A stretch of DNA of 64,000 nucleotides from Tulasnella sp. 424 (taxonomy: Eukaryota; Basidiomycota; Agaricomycetes; Cantharellales; Tulasnellaceae): positions 291,521 to 355,520 of the forward strand of contig WSUB01000023.1 of assembly GCA_019633425.1 (NCBI GenBank). Direction: 5' to 3'. The notes under the pieces are model-generated. The model saw nothing but the letters and a program-made list of their open reading frames with translations, did not search any database and was not told the DNA's origin. The first letter of the stretch is position 1. The number at the start of each line of letters is the position of its first letter. The translations under genes and the position numbers were made by a program. Of the stretch, positions 1 to 11,891 are shown in pieces.

Positions 1-748
1 CAGGAAAGCCCTCAGTCGGGATGTGATCGTCGGGCCGGAGTACTCCTAGTGTCCGTTGGACTTCTCTCTCGCCGTTTTACCGGTTTTGCCCCACCCCTGG
101 AGTCTGGGACGACTGTCGCGTGGCTCAGGTAAGCGACTCGGCATCGAATGGAGATGCAGAATATCCCATGGGCCGTTCAGTCAGAACGCGCGGGGGCCGC
201 AGAACGCAAATTTACCGATGAGAGTATAGATTTCATGTACTCGATTGGAGAGCTCATTGGCCTCTTAATATTTGTACTGTGCACCACAGACACTTACTAA
301 CATCTCAAACGTAAGTTTGCTTAGCCCTTGTCATCGCCAATCCAAGGGTAGATGTCCTTCGCTAAAGCATCAGACTTAGCTGCCTCTACGAACTTAGACT
401 GAGCATAGTAGAACTCCTATAGTAAGTACATATGCATGCTCTTCTAATTGCTTTTAGTCTTTTTTTTTTTCGCGCGCAATAGTATCAAACGCTTGCTGTG
501 AGAAAGACGCGGCGTCTCCGAGACGACCCCAGCAGTGGTGCGTGCGATCCATTTGTAACAAAATCTTATTAAAAGCGACTTTGTGGCCTAAAGGCGGTCC
601 ACATAAAAGGGGGTTGACGGCTGCAAAAGCAGGTACATCAGGAATTTTCGTTACTCAGCGAGGACAAGACTCGCCATTTATTGAACCTCATCACAACACA
701 GAGAAGCGCTCGGCCAATCTTGGGGATTAAATGCCTAACAGTCGGTCA
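1..748. other. intergenic, no supported gene
   Basis: Short open frames on both strands show no domain, splice pattern or compositional sign of coding. The downstream part of the kinase fragment at 749-1190 would be expected here on the minus strand, but I see no C-lobe or TPR sequence. Confidence 0.5.
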
Positions 749-1190
749 TCAAACTGCAGAGGCAGATGACTTGCGCAAGCTGCGTGCTTCCGCGAATCGA
801 AGGAACTTTTCTTCCCATTCTACTAACGGAAGAAACTCGAGGACGTTCCCATTCGGCTCCCAAGTCAAGGCCATCCAAGCCCTGTCGTGTTTGAGGTCTT
901 CGACGAATTCGATAAATTGGACAATGTTTTTATGGAACAGCCCAGGGAACATTTCCACTTCATGAGCAAACTCCTACAGACCAATCCATCAGCGAATATC
1001 GTCTTCGTTCTACGAAAGAAGTTTTTCTTGCTGCGCGAAAGGCAAAGACACAGAAAGGAGCCGTTCGTGCCGACAGCATTCCGGAGATTGGGGTATTCGG
1101 CGAGCCTCCTCTGATTCGCTCAGCCGGGCCTTCCATTCCTAAAGCATGACAATATCTTGGCGCCACCCCCACAGGGTGAGCTGCGGACAA
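749..1190 (-). pseudogene. kinase-TPR family gene fragment (N-lobe only)
   Basis: The minus strand encodes a diverged copy of exon 3 of the kinase-TPR genes found later in the window. The frame ending at 958 reads NIVQFIEFVEDL followed by WEPNGNV, matching the alphaC-beta4-beta5 part of those kinases. Upstream, out of frame, are traces of the glycine-rich loop (GGGAKILS near 1160-1190) and the end of exon 2. A splice acceptor (CTGTAG before GAGTTTGCTCATGAAG) is still visible near 980. No catalytic loop, DFG, APE or TPR can be found downstream. It is closer to the older copies at 36-42 kb (FAHEVE..., QFIEF) than to the four young ones. I infer a dead fragment; a heavily diverged gene with unrecognised exons is less likely. 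Confidence 0.6.
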
Positions 1191-1338
1191 ACTATGGAAC
1201 TCAGTCGATCCAGTCCAAGGTAAAGCGCGCGATAGGAGTCACTTGCATTGATAACTTTTTACTATTTTCAAACTAAGCCGTCGATTTAGAAGGTGACGCA
1301 ACTCCCAGATTTTCTGATACCCCTCAACTCATTCCGAG

Positions 1339-1925
1339 TCAGGCCGCTCTGGGGCGGAACGATCCGTCAACAAAGTCAAAAACCGATACATCGGCAAGGA
1401 ATGGGCCAGCTATGGCCTGTTAAGAAAAGGAGTTTCGCCCATATCAGGGCCTCATGAGCGATATCGCAGGGGCGGGCGATAAAGTCCCTGGCATTACCTT
1501 GAAATCCTTATGTACCGGGTCTGTATTGATATAATAATCCAAGTCTGGTTCACTCTGCGAATAGGTTGGCTCCCAAGCATCAGCCTGACGCCATGGTCAC
1601 TGAGTCATGGACGAACATGGAACGCTACTACGAACGAGTGCTGTGCAAAGAAAGGATTGAGCCGGGATCATCCTTGGGTTATCTGGTTTCGCTTAAAACG
1701 CACGTCATAGCATTTATCGTGATCCTTCTCTCGGGTGACGTTCGACCCTGCTACCAGAGAGGCAATATACGGCTTTCCAGTGGTTTCCGATAAACAGGTG
1801 TGAGCCAGCTCTTGAAATCGTCTCGCTACCAAGCCTCTGTTCTCGTCGGATGTTTCCCACTTATACTTGAATTGAACGATATGGATGACCAAGCCCGGGG
1901 CCGATGCAGGGGAGTCCGTAGCCAT
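1339..1925 (-). CDS. Dabb (stress-responsive A/B barrel) domain protein
   Basis: Four exons splice in frame: 1925-1704, 1640-1617, 1554-1498 and 1416-1339, all with phase-0 introns, giving about 126 residues. The start reads MATDSPASAP, followed by the first Dabb strand (VIHIVQFKYKW) and the TTGKPYIASLVAG turn. Exons 2 to 4 supply HSFVVAFH, SEPDLDYYINTDPVHKDF and the last strand VSVFDFVDGSF. The DYYxxTDPVHxxF motif is typical of fungal Dabb proteins, small dimeric alpha+beta barrels of the cytosol; their substrate is usually unknown and their roles are in stress responses. The 24-bp exon 2 is unusually small but is needed to restore the domain. A longer frame upstream of 1925 is probably 5' leader. 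Family assignment is strong; function is not. Confidence 0.85.
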
Positions 1926-2963
1926 GGTGGTTCTGTTCGGAGCGTAAAGTAGCGGGTGGCTGTGGGATTTGGCGATCTTTGTGGTGCGCACACGCACGGG
2001 TTTTAGCTTGGGATCTCCGAAGTTCGCGCAATCGGACTTGGGCTGACACCGGAACAGCCGAATATATTGAGCAGTGCGCAGTCTGAGGCGGAAATTTCTG
2101 GATCTTTGTGTTCGAATAAAGGCATATTGAGCGATTTCCCCGTACGCTTTTGGAGGGAACTCTAAAGGCATTCGGGGTCGGGCAAATGTGTATGTGTGAC
2201 CAGGGGTACAAGTACTCCCGACACCTCCTAGCATTTATTTCAAAGTCAGGGGACCAACGTAACGAGCTTCTAGATAGATTTACTGATTAATAACAACATA
2301 TATATATAGGGAGTCCCTTGCTTCGCCGTAGATTGTTGCACATGGTACAAATCTGGGTACCACTGTACACGGCATTGAGCACGTGACGAGGAATTGCCCA
2401 GCTGCATGTGGTCTTCCGTCGAATAGAAGAGAAGATTGGCTCAGCCTAGCGCACAATGAAACAGGCTGTTCGGTATGGGAGCTCAAGGTGAGCTCTTGCG
2501 CACTTAAGCCGCAGTAACAAGCTTTGCGTAGCGGTGGCGGTGATCGAGGACCTGTCACAAGTGTTACGCGTTACAAATGCAGATGAATTTGTGACCGCAC
2601 ATCTCCTAAGCAAAGGCCGCTTCCCTGACTTTTGGCTCTGCCCACTTCCGCTCTCTCGTTTTCTCCTCCCCCCAACCTCCTCGCCAATCTCTGGTTGTTG
2701 TCCTTCCTGTCCTTCAAATGCCCATATACCTCCTTTGACTCAACCACTTCAACTTCTGCCCCTCCTTTGACTCTCTCGTTTCCCTCTGCTCTCTCCGCCC
2801 TCTCCTCCTCCGGATTTCATTTTAGACTGCAATACCAGTGGAGCAGCCCATTCGTTGGCCTTGAAAGCATCAGACCCACACTCGTCGACGTTGGACCCCA
2901 TTCAAACGTCAAGCTAACGCTTTCTTGTCGGGGGATCAACGCTGCCAGAATTTCCCCGACACT
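1926..2963. promoter_or_regulatory. divergent promoter region
   Basis: About 1 kb between the starts of the Dabb gene (-) and the four-TM gene (+). It holds an alternating TA run near 2299-2308 and a long pyrimidine-rich (CT) tract at about 2640-2820, a common feature just upstream of basidiomycete transcription starts. No open frame here has convincing coding character. Confidence 0.4.
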
Positions 2964-5022
2964 ATGGCCGACGATCGTCGACGGAGGCAGCCCCTTCCAC
3001 CCCTACCACCCCTTGCCCAATATCCTGTAAATCTTCCTTTCAATCCCGCCGCAAGTCAAGAGCCATTACCAGCTTTACCACCCCCAGTCGCTTCGTCTTC
3101 GCGTCATCAAACTCGTCATCCCCAAGTTGCCTCTCCAAAGCAGGAGCGCGTCGCACCCAGACGACCTCAGCCAGTAGAGGAGGACTCTCCAGCACGCGAA
3201 CAGCCGACCCGCTACTACTTGCTCTCTCTATTCCATGCTGGTGTCACTGTCATAATCGTTGGATGGTCTATCTTCTGTCTTGTGCGCTACTCGACAGCCA
3301 TAAGGGGTGAGTTTCGCTTTCAAAAGCCTCCGAAGAAGTCTGTCTAACGAATGAGACAACGCCTTGGTTCCATTTTCCCAACACCTCCTAGACCATGGAG
3401 ATGATCCTCAGAGACGACGATATGCCATTGCTTTCACCGTTTTCTCGGCTTTAGCCTTGCTCATTTTTTCAGTCAACCTTAGTAGAGCGCTCAGGGTAAG
3501 TGCACCCTTATCCCGTTTCCGGTCACACTAGCAACCCGGTCGTCGATCTATTCAAGGAAGATCTCTGACACCTTCTTTTTCCCCCTTCTGGCTTTTTTTG
3601 ATGGTCACCGTCTACACGAAAACCCTGCCCAAAATGGACTTAACCATTCGCAGCTTCCACCCCATTTCCACACAGTCCAACAAGTTGTCCTCTTCGTCGG
3701 ATCTGTTTCGCTCCTGACACCCACACTGTTCAACCTTGCTTTCGTTTCGTTATGGCATCATCGCTCACCAACGCGGTCGACCATGTCCCTTGTCGGTCAG
3801 TGCCATTGGGACATTGACGTCGTGTGGGGAGGGCGAAGCGGGCAATGCGATGAGGGTTCTGCCGGATATGGCGGGTGGCTTGCTGGCGCCATCGTTCGCT
3901 TTGTTGTCACGCTGCTCTTTTTGGTGGGTGCAAAGTGCCATTTTCAGTATAAAGTATTCATCAATTACTCCGTTTTATCAGCTTGCTTGCCACTGGTTGA
4001 CATGGCTAATCGATTACGACGGTCGTCCACATTCAACGTCAGGTCATCGGCCTCGATCCCAGTCCACCGCTTCGCTCATGAACTCGAACAAAGCCAGAAG
4101 GGGTCGACAGCCATCTCAACCTACCCCGTTTACCACATCTTCCGCATCATCAAGTCAAGGTCACCGAAGAACGTTTTCATCTTCCAACACAGCGCACGCA
4201 CAGAGCCCCAGCTCACTGACCTATGTTCCAAATCATCTCACCCGACCCGCCATGTCCCCAACAAGTATAGGCAAGTCCCCGTCCAAAGGGTACGGTGATG
4301 GCACGCCTAGACCGTCAGGGTCGTCGAACAGTCACGACCCGCCAGTTGGCAGGCTCAGTCCTACATCAGACATCTCGGATTACTACTCGGACGTCGACGA
4401 TGGAGGGGACTTGAATCGCTTCGCGGCGAACTTCCGCACACTGGTGGAACGGGTTTCTCGGGAGACTGAAGATGGTGCGAGGTTACCGGCCCCGATATAC
4501 AACTTGACCCGACCGCAGATCGGTCGGACCACTCCCCCTACCGCGTACGCTCCTCGTCGCAGTCCCTCACCTCGCAATTCAGGATCAAGGCGCTCTTCGT
4601 TCGGACAAGACGGCAACGGAGCAGGTCCATCAAGCCCCCCGCCTCAGGGGGCAGCAGCATCTCAAGCCGAATCGCACGCTCAAATGCAACACGACTTGCT
4701 CCAAGCTCACCGTCTCATGCTTCTCGAGCAAGCGATGCGAGCCGAGTCTTACGAGCACGTCGTGGTGCTTGGCGGCGCTGTCCGTCGAATGAGCACCATC
4801 GCGAGCGTCGCTGATCAGAGCGAACGCGGCGAACCTCCGTGGACTCCAACGAGCGGAGCTTCGAGCTACGCCACTCCGATGGAGTTGACGCGAAGTCCTA
4901 CCTCCAGTACAGCCAGGAGTGGGAGGAGGAATCCCATGTCCAGACATACGGTTACTCCGCCGCCAGGCGTTGGGCTGCTCACCGACTCGTTCCAATCCGA
5001 GCGAGGGCATTATACAGATTGA
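2964..5022 (+). CDS. four-TM membrane protein with long Ser/Pro-rich tail
   Basis: Four exons join in frame: 2964-3306, 3392-3495, 3654-3923 and 3982-5022, about 585 residues. After a proline-rich N-terminus (PLPPLPPLAQYP) come four predicted membrane helices: around YYLLSLFHAGVTVIIVGWSI, AIAFTVFSALALLIFSV, VVLFVGSVSLLLTPTLF and AGAIVRFVVTLLFL-LACHW. The remaining 330 or so residues are hydrophilic, rich in Ser, Pro, Thr, Arg and Gly, and probably cytosolic and disordered, with one acidic/aromatic patch (DISDYYSDVDDGG) and a short ordered-looking stretch (LNRFAANFRTLVERVSRE). I do not recognise a named family; the layout fits a basidiomycete-specific plasma or organelle membrane protein. Start chosen as the ATG opening exon 1, after a pyrimidine-rich leader. 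Confidence 0.8.
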
Positions 5023-6302
5023 TGCCCCTCTATCTCAATATCCGCCTTACAATCTCCCGACCTTTCTCTTCAATATTCTCTTATTCTCCCGCTGACTGGA
5101 TTCCGGCTTGTTGTGTTTTGTTCATGATGGCTTTCCGCTTCCCCGGCTCTTCTCCCCGACTCTTGCAACCCCCGATAAATATTCATGTGGAAATCTCTCC
5201 CCCGTTTCTTGGCCCCACCTGACGCCACTCGAACGAACGATCTTGGCTTGTTTTCCTTTTTTTTTCGATAAACTAGAACTTTCTCTCCTTTGATGTCTTA
5301 TTCATCCCAAATTCGCCCAAGCCGTCTCCTTCCCCTTTCCTCCACCCCCTCGCTTTTCTGGTCTCCCCCCTCCCTTCGACCATCTTAACCCCGCGCGCAT
5401 TCGATCGACCCAATCCCCTTTGACTCCTTCGTTCTCTCTAGCACCCCATGGTTCACCGACTGCGGATGTGTTTTCTCTTTTGCTTTTTTCTTTTTATTCT
5501 TTTTCCGAGGTCCAAGAGACTTCCCCCAACGTTCGTTTTCCCGCCCGAAAAGGGCTTGCTGTATCATTACATTCCTTTTTCGGTTACATACAAACACAAA
5601 GAACCTACGTACAACCGAGCGTTTTTTTTCCTGAGAGTGAGGGGAGTGTGGATGGACCGAGTTACATTGTTTTGTTTTTTTTGGTCGATCGCGTTTGCAT
5701 GGTGAAGGGGGAGGGATATGAGCTTAGTAGTGGTACAAGGGTAGGAGAGAAGAGTGAGATGGTCCAACAGAAGATAGTAGGAGATTGTCACACAGAAATT
5801 TTCAAGAGAAGGTTTTTCCTTCATCTTCGAATATGCAAGGCGAACGCGCCCTCATACCCACAGTATTCCAGCTGAGTGACGGTATCCCGCCATCTTCCGA
5901 CAAGGTTCCCTCCGGAGAGAACATACCCTCGGTAAAGCCATCTACCCCTGTCGTGCGCTGTTTGGGTTCCCGGTTGCGGTTGAAGGGCGGATCCGATGGG
6001 TGCGCAGTGCGCGTAAATGACCCGTCCAATGAGACATGGTCATTTTGCGAAGGTCGGTGGACGTCGGGGGTCGTCCCGAAAGGGGGGTCCAGGAGGGCCA
6101 GCGAGGATAGGAGGTTGAGTGGGGTGGAGGGCGAGTCGAAACCATGAGCCAAGGCCGGACCGCGCGTCGAGGTGGCGAGTTTCCACGTTCATGAAGGAGC
6201 CAGAAGCGGGGCGGAATAAGCGAAGATAATAAAAAGAAAAAGTGATCGACCTCCTATCAGTATCGGCTCAACCTTTAAAAGGTGGAAGAACACCCAAAAA
6301 AG
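5023..6302. other. intergenic between convergent genes
   Basis: About 1.3 kb lies between the stop codons of the four-TM gene (+) and the F-box gene (-). The first 700 bp are T- and C-rich and look like 3' UTR. Frames at 5785-6152 are open on both strands at once, which speaks for base composition rather than a gene. Confidence 0.45.
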
Positions 6303-8544
6303 CTAAATGAAATCCACGTTCTGTGGTGGTGACGCACCTGAGCTATCAGCCGGGTCGATCCCATCTGACCCACTATAATCTTTGAGCACCGTGACAAGTC
6401 CATCCCACTGTCGGACTCTGCCGCGTAACGTGAAGGGACCCCAGGCGCTATGCCCCGAGCCGGTAATAAGCGTGTCGAGAATGCGTTCGTCGTCTTCGTG
6501 CTCTGGAGAATCGGTGGTGGAATGGTTCGAGTTGGAGTTGTGGTTGTGGTGGTTTTCGGAACCTAGACCGTTATTGAGAGACCCGTTGCTCATTGATGGA
6601 GATGACATTTCGGATAGGCGGGAGGATTGCCTGAGAAAACCCCCCGAAAGGTTAGCGAAAGATGTACATGCGGAGAAACGTTCTTAGCACCCCGGATGTA
6701 CACCTACTTGTAGAAAAGACATCCCGGTTTCCCAGCTTCATGCACCTCTAGTCCTCCAGGTACCTCTACAAACCGACACCCAACGGGGAGGTGTGCGTTT
6801 AAAGCATGTCCGATGGGGAGCGGCTCGATGGCAGTCGTGTCCACCGGCGAACGCCGGGACCTCATCAAGGGTGACATCCTCGACGAGGACGAAGAGGCTT
6901 CCGGCGACGACCTCATCGCGGTCGACTCCGACTCGGCTCTCTTTCGGTAGGCCTCTGTCGCAGCTCGAGTTAAATGGTATTCATTGACTTTCCAAACTTG
7001 AGGTTGTTGACCGCCGAGTAGCTCGTCGACCTTCACGATAGGTGGGAGTTTGTAACCGACTAGCATGTCGCGGTACTGGTCGAATTCAAGGAACTGAAGA
7101 TCCTCGCGTAAGCATTTGAAGCTTGCACGGAACAAAGTGAAGTATCTCCTACGTACCGTAAATCGACCCTCCCACACCCCTGCGAAAGTACCGGGGGGGT
7201 AGAAGGACTCTCCAGGAGGTAAAGACCTGATATACGGATTCAAGCAACTCGTCAACCTCCTAAAATCACCGTCATATATCGTCGAATCGTCCGTCGTCGC
7301 GTAGTAGTTCACGTCCGTTCCGATCCTCGGAGCGACCACAGCAGGTCCACTCGGCATGACGGCCGGAGCCGGTCCCGCACCGGTGTTGGTCGGATGATGA
7401 CCGGCGGCAGCGGCAGCCGCCATAGCGGGTCTCATGCGGAAATGATAGTCGACTCGAGTGAAGTAGCTGTTGATGGCGGCTAGTGTCATAATCGGAGCGC
7501 ACATCAACAGTTGACGGGAGAGACACGTGACGGGTTGACTGTTGTTCTGGAGGTCCAAGTCGGATGCCATGTAGTGCCGGAATTGCCGGTCACGATAACG
7601 ATTTGGGAGGCGGTGGTTGTTGCCTGATGGGCCGGGTGAGTCCGATCCGTTTGTTTGCTGCTCGGGTGGGACGGTAACCGGTAGCTCGAAGATGGACCAA
7701 GGCGCAAAGTACGAGTCGTAGCGATGTGCACCGAAGACGAAAGGACGGATGAGACCGGTGTACGTTTCGACTTGGGAGATTGATTCTTTCGCGATCGTGG
7801 CTGAGATGATAAGAGAGTGAAATTAACACCGAGCCATTTTTTATGGCAGTAAAGCGATCGAGTTGAGCTGACCTTCATCTTCTAGCAGATACCCAATCCA
7901 TATCGCCAACGTCGAATTGACGGTTTCGTTTTGGTAATCGTATTGCTTGGCTCTCCGGATCAAGAACACGTTGACGTATGCATCAAGGTACGACTGCATC
8001 TTTGCGTTCCTAACTATAATAAATTATTCGATTTATTTATCGGTCAGATCTATATTTAGACCTCCCAGAATAGTGGAATATTGTGAGAGTGAAAAGACTC
8101 ACGTTGTTGAACGTTTTTCCCGTCGCTCTCGAGAAGCATCAAAAACGCCATCCAAAGATCTTCCGTCACATTTGTCTTTCCCCAAGAGTCGATTGGCCAG
8201 GAATCTTTTAGATCTCCTTGCTGTTCCCAAGACACGCCTACTGAGCGTATGCGCTTGAGGATGGTCCAACGTGTCTTGAGTTGGTCTGCCAAGACATTTG
8301 ATGTCAGCCAACTTGGACTGAACCTCCTGGCCAGCGCTGCATAGTCGAATTGGCAGCGGAATATGCGAGCGAGTAAAGCGCAAGACGTCGACAAGGATTC
8401 ATGAACGGCCTTGCATGTGAGCAAAAGGGAGTGGAGATCGCATGGAGGGCCCAATTTGCTGGCTTTTGGGATGAGGACGGTGTGAAAGGCGATCTCGTCG
8501 AGGATTTCTGGGGGTATATTTGTGAGAGATGGAGGGAAGCACAT
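6303..8544 (-). CDS. F-box protein, basidiomycete type
   Basis: Exons 8544-8103, 8013-7873, 7800-6708 and 6630-6303 join in frame to 667 residues. The F-box is at about residues 6-55 (LTNIPPEILDEIAF, then LHSLLLTCKAVHESLS), the segment that would dock on Skp1 in an SCF ubiquitin ligase. After it comes a long helical and mixed region typical of basidiomycete F-box proteins (SVETYTGLIRPF-like start, YLDAYVNVFLIRRAKQYDY). There is an Ala/Gly/Pro-rich insert near 350 and a second conserved-looking part (SFYPPGTFAGVWEGRF). The C-terminal exon carries ITGSGHSAWGPFTLRGRVRQ followed by WDGLVTVLKDY, the end signature I associate with this family. The substrate cannot be inferred. An upstream frame to 8806 is separated by an in-frame stop and is treated as leader. 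Confidence 0.8.
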
Positions 8545-9026
8545 CTTCTTCTCTCCGCCACTTTCGCTCTATTTGCTTAATTTGGGAGCCTGAAGGGGAA
8601 ACCCGGATCGAGGTAGGGGCGTGGAGAGATAAACCAGGACGGGCGATATGCCGGGGATGCGTGGCCAACTGGGGCAAAGGAAGGGAAGGAGGTGGAGGTG
8701 CAGCCAATAGGAAATTCAGACTTGGACTGTGACCTCTTGCTTGCGTAAACATCGGCCGGCCTTCCTCATCCAGCCCAGTAATCACATCTGTGGCCATCGC
8801 CGCCAAAGCAACAAAAACCAGCGAAAAGACGACGACGTTGAGAGAGGGCGAAAAGAAAACAAGAGAAGAGAGCGACGATCGAAAGGAAGCTATCGTACAA
8901 CAAGGTTATATTGGGTACATTACATAATTTACCATTCACCGTTTCCAATGTCCACATGTGCGCGCCAAATTGCCATCACTCCCGAATCTCTCCGAGAACT
9001 TCTGACACCGTGACCCCCTCAGCCTC
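8545..9026. promoter_or_regulatory. F-box gene promoter and 3' flank of next gene
   Basis: 480 bp upstream of the F-box start and downstream of the small beta-rich gene. Both neighbours are on the minus strand, so this region should hold the F-box promoter. No coding signal seen. Confidence 0.35.
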
Positions 9027-9483
9027 TCAGAACCAAGACACTCCCTTGCTCAGTGCAGTCACGATGCGCATCTCTGGTATCTCCACCACACGTTCCACCA
9101 CTGCTTCCTGGTACACAGCAGCCCACATGATGTCTGCCGTTCCAACCTTGATTCGGTATCTCCAGCCCTGCACATCGTTCGAAGGGGGGTCAGCAATCAG
9201 GCCCGGGGACTTGCAATGAAGGATAACTCACCGACGCGCTGGGAAGCACCTCCAGTATCGTACCTCGAAGAAACGATGTTACGTCTTCTGGGTTATGCAG
9301 AAGGACTTTGGCGCCTTTACGATATTTGGCAGGGGTCGTCGGTATAGTCGCCGAGATGTGTTTCTAAAAAATAATTAATTCTCCCTCAGTTTTCCGCCCG
9401 CCGTTAACTAAACAGCTCCAAAAACCCACATAGCTGCTGGTGGGCGAGCTAGTCAATGTCGAAGAAATAGTAGCAGTGCCCAT
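9027..9483 (-). CDS. small beta-rich (SH3/Tudor-like) hypothetical protein, copy 1
   Basis: Exons 9483-9430, 9363-9232 and 9167-9027 join with phase-0 introns to 108 residues. A short Ser/Thr-rich start (MGTATISSTLTSSPTS) leads into KYRKGAKVLLHN, TSFLRGTILEV and GWRYRIKV. These are short beta strands with the spacing of a small barrel such as Tudor, chromo-barrel or Agenet. It is a paralog of the gene at 10612-11191: the second intron falls at the same place, just before the (G/R)xYRYR strand. I know no named family for it. It could be a reader-like or adaptor domain, but that is inference from the predicted fold only. Confidence 0.65.
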
Positions 9484-10611
9484 GACGAGAGAGGGTTGAC
9501 GCGAGTCTTTTGTTTTGTGAGAGAGGAGAGGAAAAGGTGAGCGGAATGTGGTTGCTGAAGGATTTACGCGTCGCCCTTGTGATTATTATAGACCCCTCCC
9601 TTGGCCCTTTGGACACGAGTACGTACATCTCTACCGCAGTCCGTTCTGTCTTGTTGCAAGTTTGCGGCATTTCTTCTGTTCGCTCGGCGCGTCCCCGTCA
9701 AACGGACAGCGCAGCCGATTGATCGAGTGGCGGTACCCGACGCGCACAACCACTGGTGCTTCTCACCGACCGCCACACGGACGTACAGATCAGCGCTCAG
9801 CGACTCATTCTTACTTCATCGCTCGACGCAGTGAAGTTATTTATGTCTGCCACTGATGTATTGATTGCCCTTTGGACGGGAGCTTTGCTAATGCTGCGGT
9901 TGGCCCTCTGTCAAAAGAAGAGCGCTAGGTAGACTGCGGGTGCAGACGGGATGTACCCGAACGAACCCGTGACAATTTCTTCCATCGAGCATTCCTACAA
10001 ACGACGGATGCACAGGTGTAGAAGATCGATTTTTCACTTCTATCGTGAAGCTTGTCCGCTGCGGGCTCTGCGCTGTGCCGGTGCTGGAATCGACGTCCTC
10101 AATTCGAATGCCGCAGCGGAGGCCGCTTGGCCCTCCAAGCTCGGCATTCCTATTCACATCATCTTCAACATTATTACATTAGCGATTAATAGAGTCAGGG
10201 TGAGTATGGCGTGGTTGTGTGGCGCAAAAGGTTCCACGGGCTTTGGGGGTGGCCAGTGGCATAACAATCTGCCCCTAATCATATGCAGTTTGTGCAAGTC
10301 CATCCTCGACCAGTGCTCGACTCCACTGACAGCCTCTGAGGCCCTCCGCACTCGATTGGATGCAGTCATTAGGGGAAAAAGAAAGGAGGTATTGTCAACG
10401 TATGGCGACTCTTGCTCCAAAAATGAACTCCTTATTCGATAGGGTGTCGAAGACATATGATTCCTCCTGCACGCAAAAGGAAAACAGGAGACCGTCCATC
10501 TCATTACGCCACATTACAAAGCTATAGGTACTGTACTAAAGAAATATCCGTGATGATATAGATAAATAATAATTATGTCCTGGGCACTGCGTTGCTTCAT
10601 TCCGTTTGATG
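9484..10611. other. intergenic, no supported gene
   Basis: 1.1 kb between two minus-strand paralogs. A 163-codon plus-strand frame (9951-10442) and antisense frames exist, but none has a recognisable domain, splice logic or sensible composition. The part next to 9484 should contain the promoter of the downstream paralog. Confidence 0.4.
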
Positions 10612-11191
10612 TTAAGGCAACCCGCGAGAAGCAGCGACCACCGCGCTAAAGCTCGCCACGGAACCTTTAACGAGTCGTCCTTCCTCGACAAGGTCCGACT
10701 CATCGAGTGCGGCCTCAGCCTCGGGGTACGCCGCGCTGTATATACGATCTGAGCCTTTCTCGCGGACACGATAGCGGTAAGACCGTCCAGCCTATAGAAG
10801 GAAATGCCATAATTAGCGCCCTGCACGTTCTCCCATTTAGAAAATGTTCCCAACTCACTGAGGCAGGTGCAACGACTTCCGTAATGACAGCAGAAATCGA
10901 CGACGTGTTTACGGTTCCAATGACTAGAACCTCATCTCCAACTGCGAATGCAGGAGTGGTGTTTTTACTTGGGGATGGGGCGGCGGAAGGTGAATTCGAA
11001 CGTGAGCGCTGTTGTTGCTCAGATACCGTAAGGGTGGTTGCTTTGGGACTTTGAGAGGACTAAAGATTTAGAGAAGGCGTTGGAATGATTAGTGCCGGTC
11101 CACATCAAGACAGTGCGTGGCGAGCTCTACTTACACTACGATGGATCATCGAGAAGTCATGAACGTTACTGCGCTTGAGGAATCCGAACAT
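10612..11191 (-). CDS. small beta-rich (SH3/Tudor-like) hypothetical protein, copy 2
   Basis: Exons 11191-11135, 11059-10859 and 10791-10612 join with phase-0 introns to 145 residues. The N-terminus (MFGFLKRSNVHDFSMIHR) and a Ser/Pro-rich linker (SRSNSPSAAPSPSKNTTP) precede the domain. The domain reads FAVGDEVLVIGTV, then SISAVITEVVAPAS and GRSYRYRVREKGSDRIY. VGDxVLV...ITEV...YRYRV matches KGAKVLL...ILEV...WRYRIKV of the neighbour at 9027-9483, and the last intron is in the same place, so the two are a tandem pair from an old duplication. The C-terminal tail after AAYPEAEAAL is acidic and then neutral. Function unknown. Confidence 0.65.
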
Positions 11192-11891
11192 GTTTATGTT
11201 ACAAGACTGGGGAGTAGATGTACTCGAAAGGTTGATGTTGTTGGAGAGGAGGGAAAGGGAGATTTTGCTGAAGAGGGTAAAAACGAGGCCTTACCTGAGG
11301 CCGTTATATACGTGTATAAGGGTCGAGTGGTGTAACTAGGCGATTCCCTTTATTTCGGTGACTCTGCCCGTCCACTTACAATATTTTCATGGCATTGCTG
11401 TGTAATTCTAACGAATCCTTCTTTTGCTGAGTAAAAGGCCAAGCGCAGGCGCCCTTGTGATCGCATCAGCCCCCGAGAGAAGCTTAGGCACTGCTTTGCG
11501 TCAGCGGCTGAGAGATGTCGGGAACCACGGAGCGCGGGGAGAGTCCCCCGAGCACAGCCACTCCCGCGCCGCTTAGGTAACAACAGCTCGGTCATCTCGC
11601 CGCTCCCGGAGACGTTTCCGTCCGGCCGTCCTACCCGATTCGGGTAAACGACTTGTGCGTGTGTATTGCGGTGGCCGGCCTGTAGGAAGACTTGTGACTC
11701 CCGCGGCCACCGATGCATAGGGTCCAAGCGGGTCCGTAGCACTTTCAGACGGGTTTGACGCCGTCAATTGCGAACCAAGATTAGCGTTCCACGCCAAGTT
11801 GACTCGGGAATGAAAGCTGCGTCATTTCCCCTGGGCCACACCGTCCTATTAGCTATTTCAAGCATTACGTTTTTTAAACCATCTAGCCAAT
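11192..11891. other. intergenic, no supported gene
   Basis: 700 bp between the small beta-rich gene and the ARPC5 stop codon. The minus-strand frame at 11350-11742 is Arg/Gly-rich with no domain and overlaps another frame; I do not call it. Confidence 0.4.

Noticed and set aside
1926..2234. N-terminal extension of the Dabb gene to 2234
   Set aside because: The extra residues are Arg/Pro-rich and unlike Dabb N-termini; MATDSPASAPG at 1925 gives the normal length.
5785..6152. Possible gene between the four-TM and F-box genes
   Set aside because: Both strands are open over the same interval with Pro/Ser/Arg-rich products and no domain.
9951..10442. 163-codon plus-strand frame
   Set aside because: No recognisable domain, no leader or splice logic, irregular composition.
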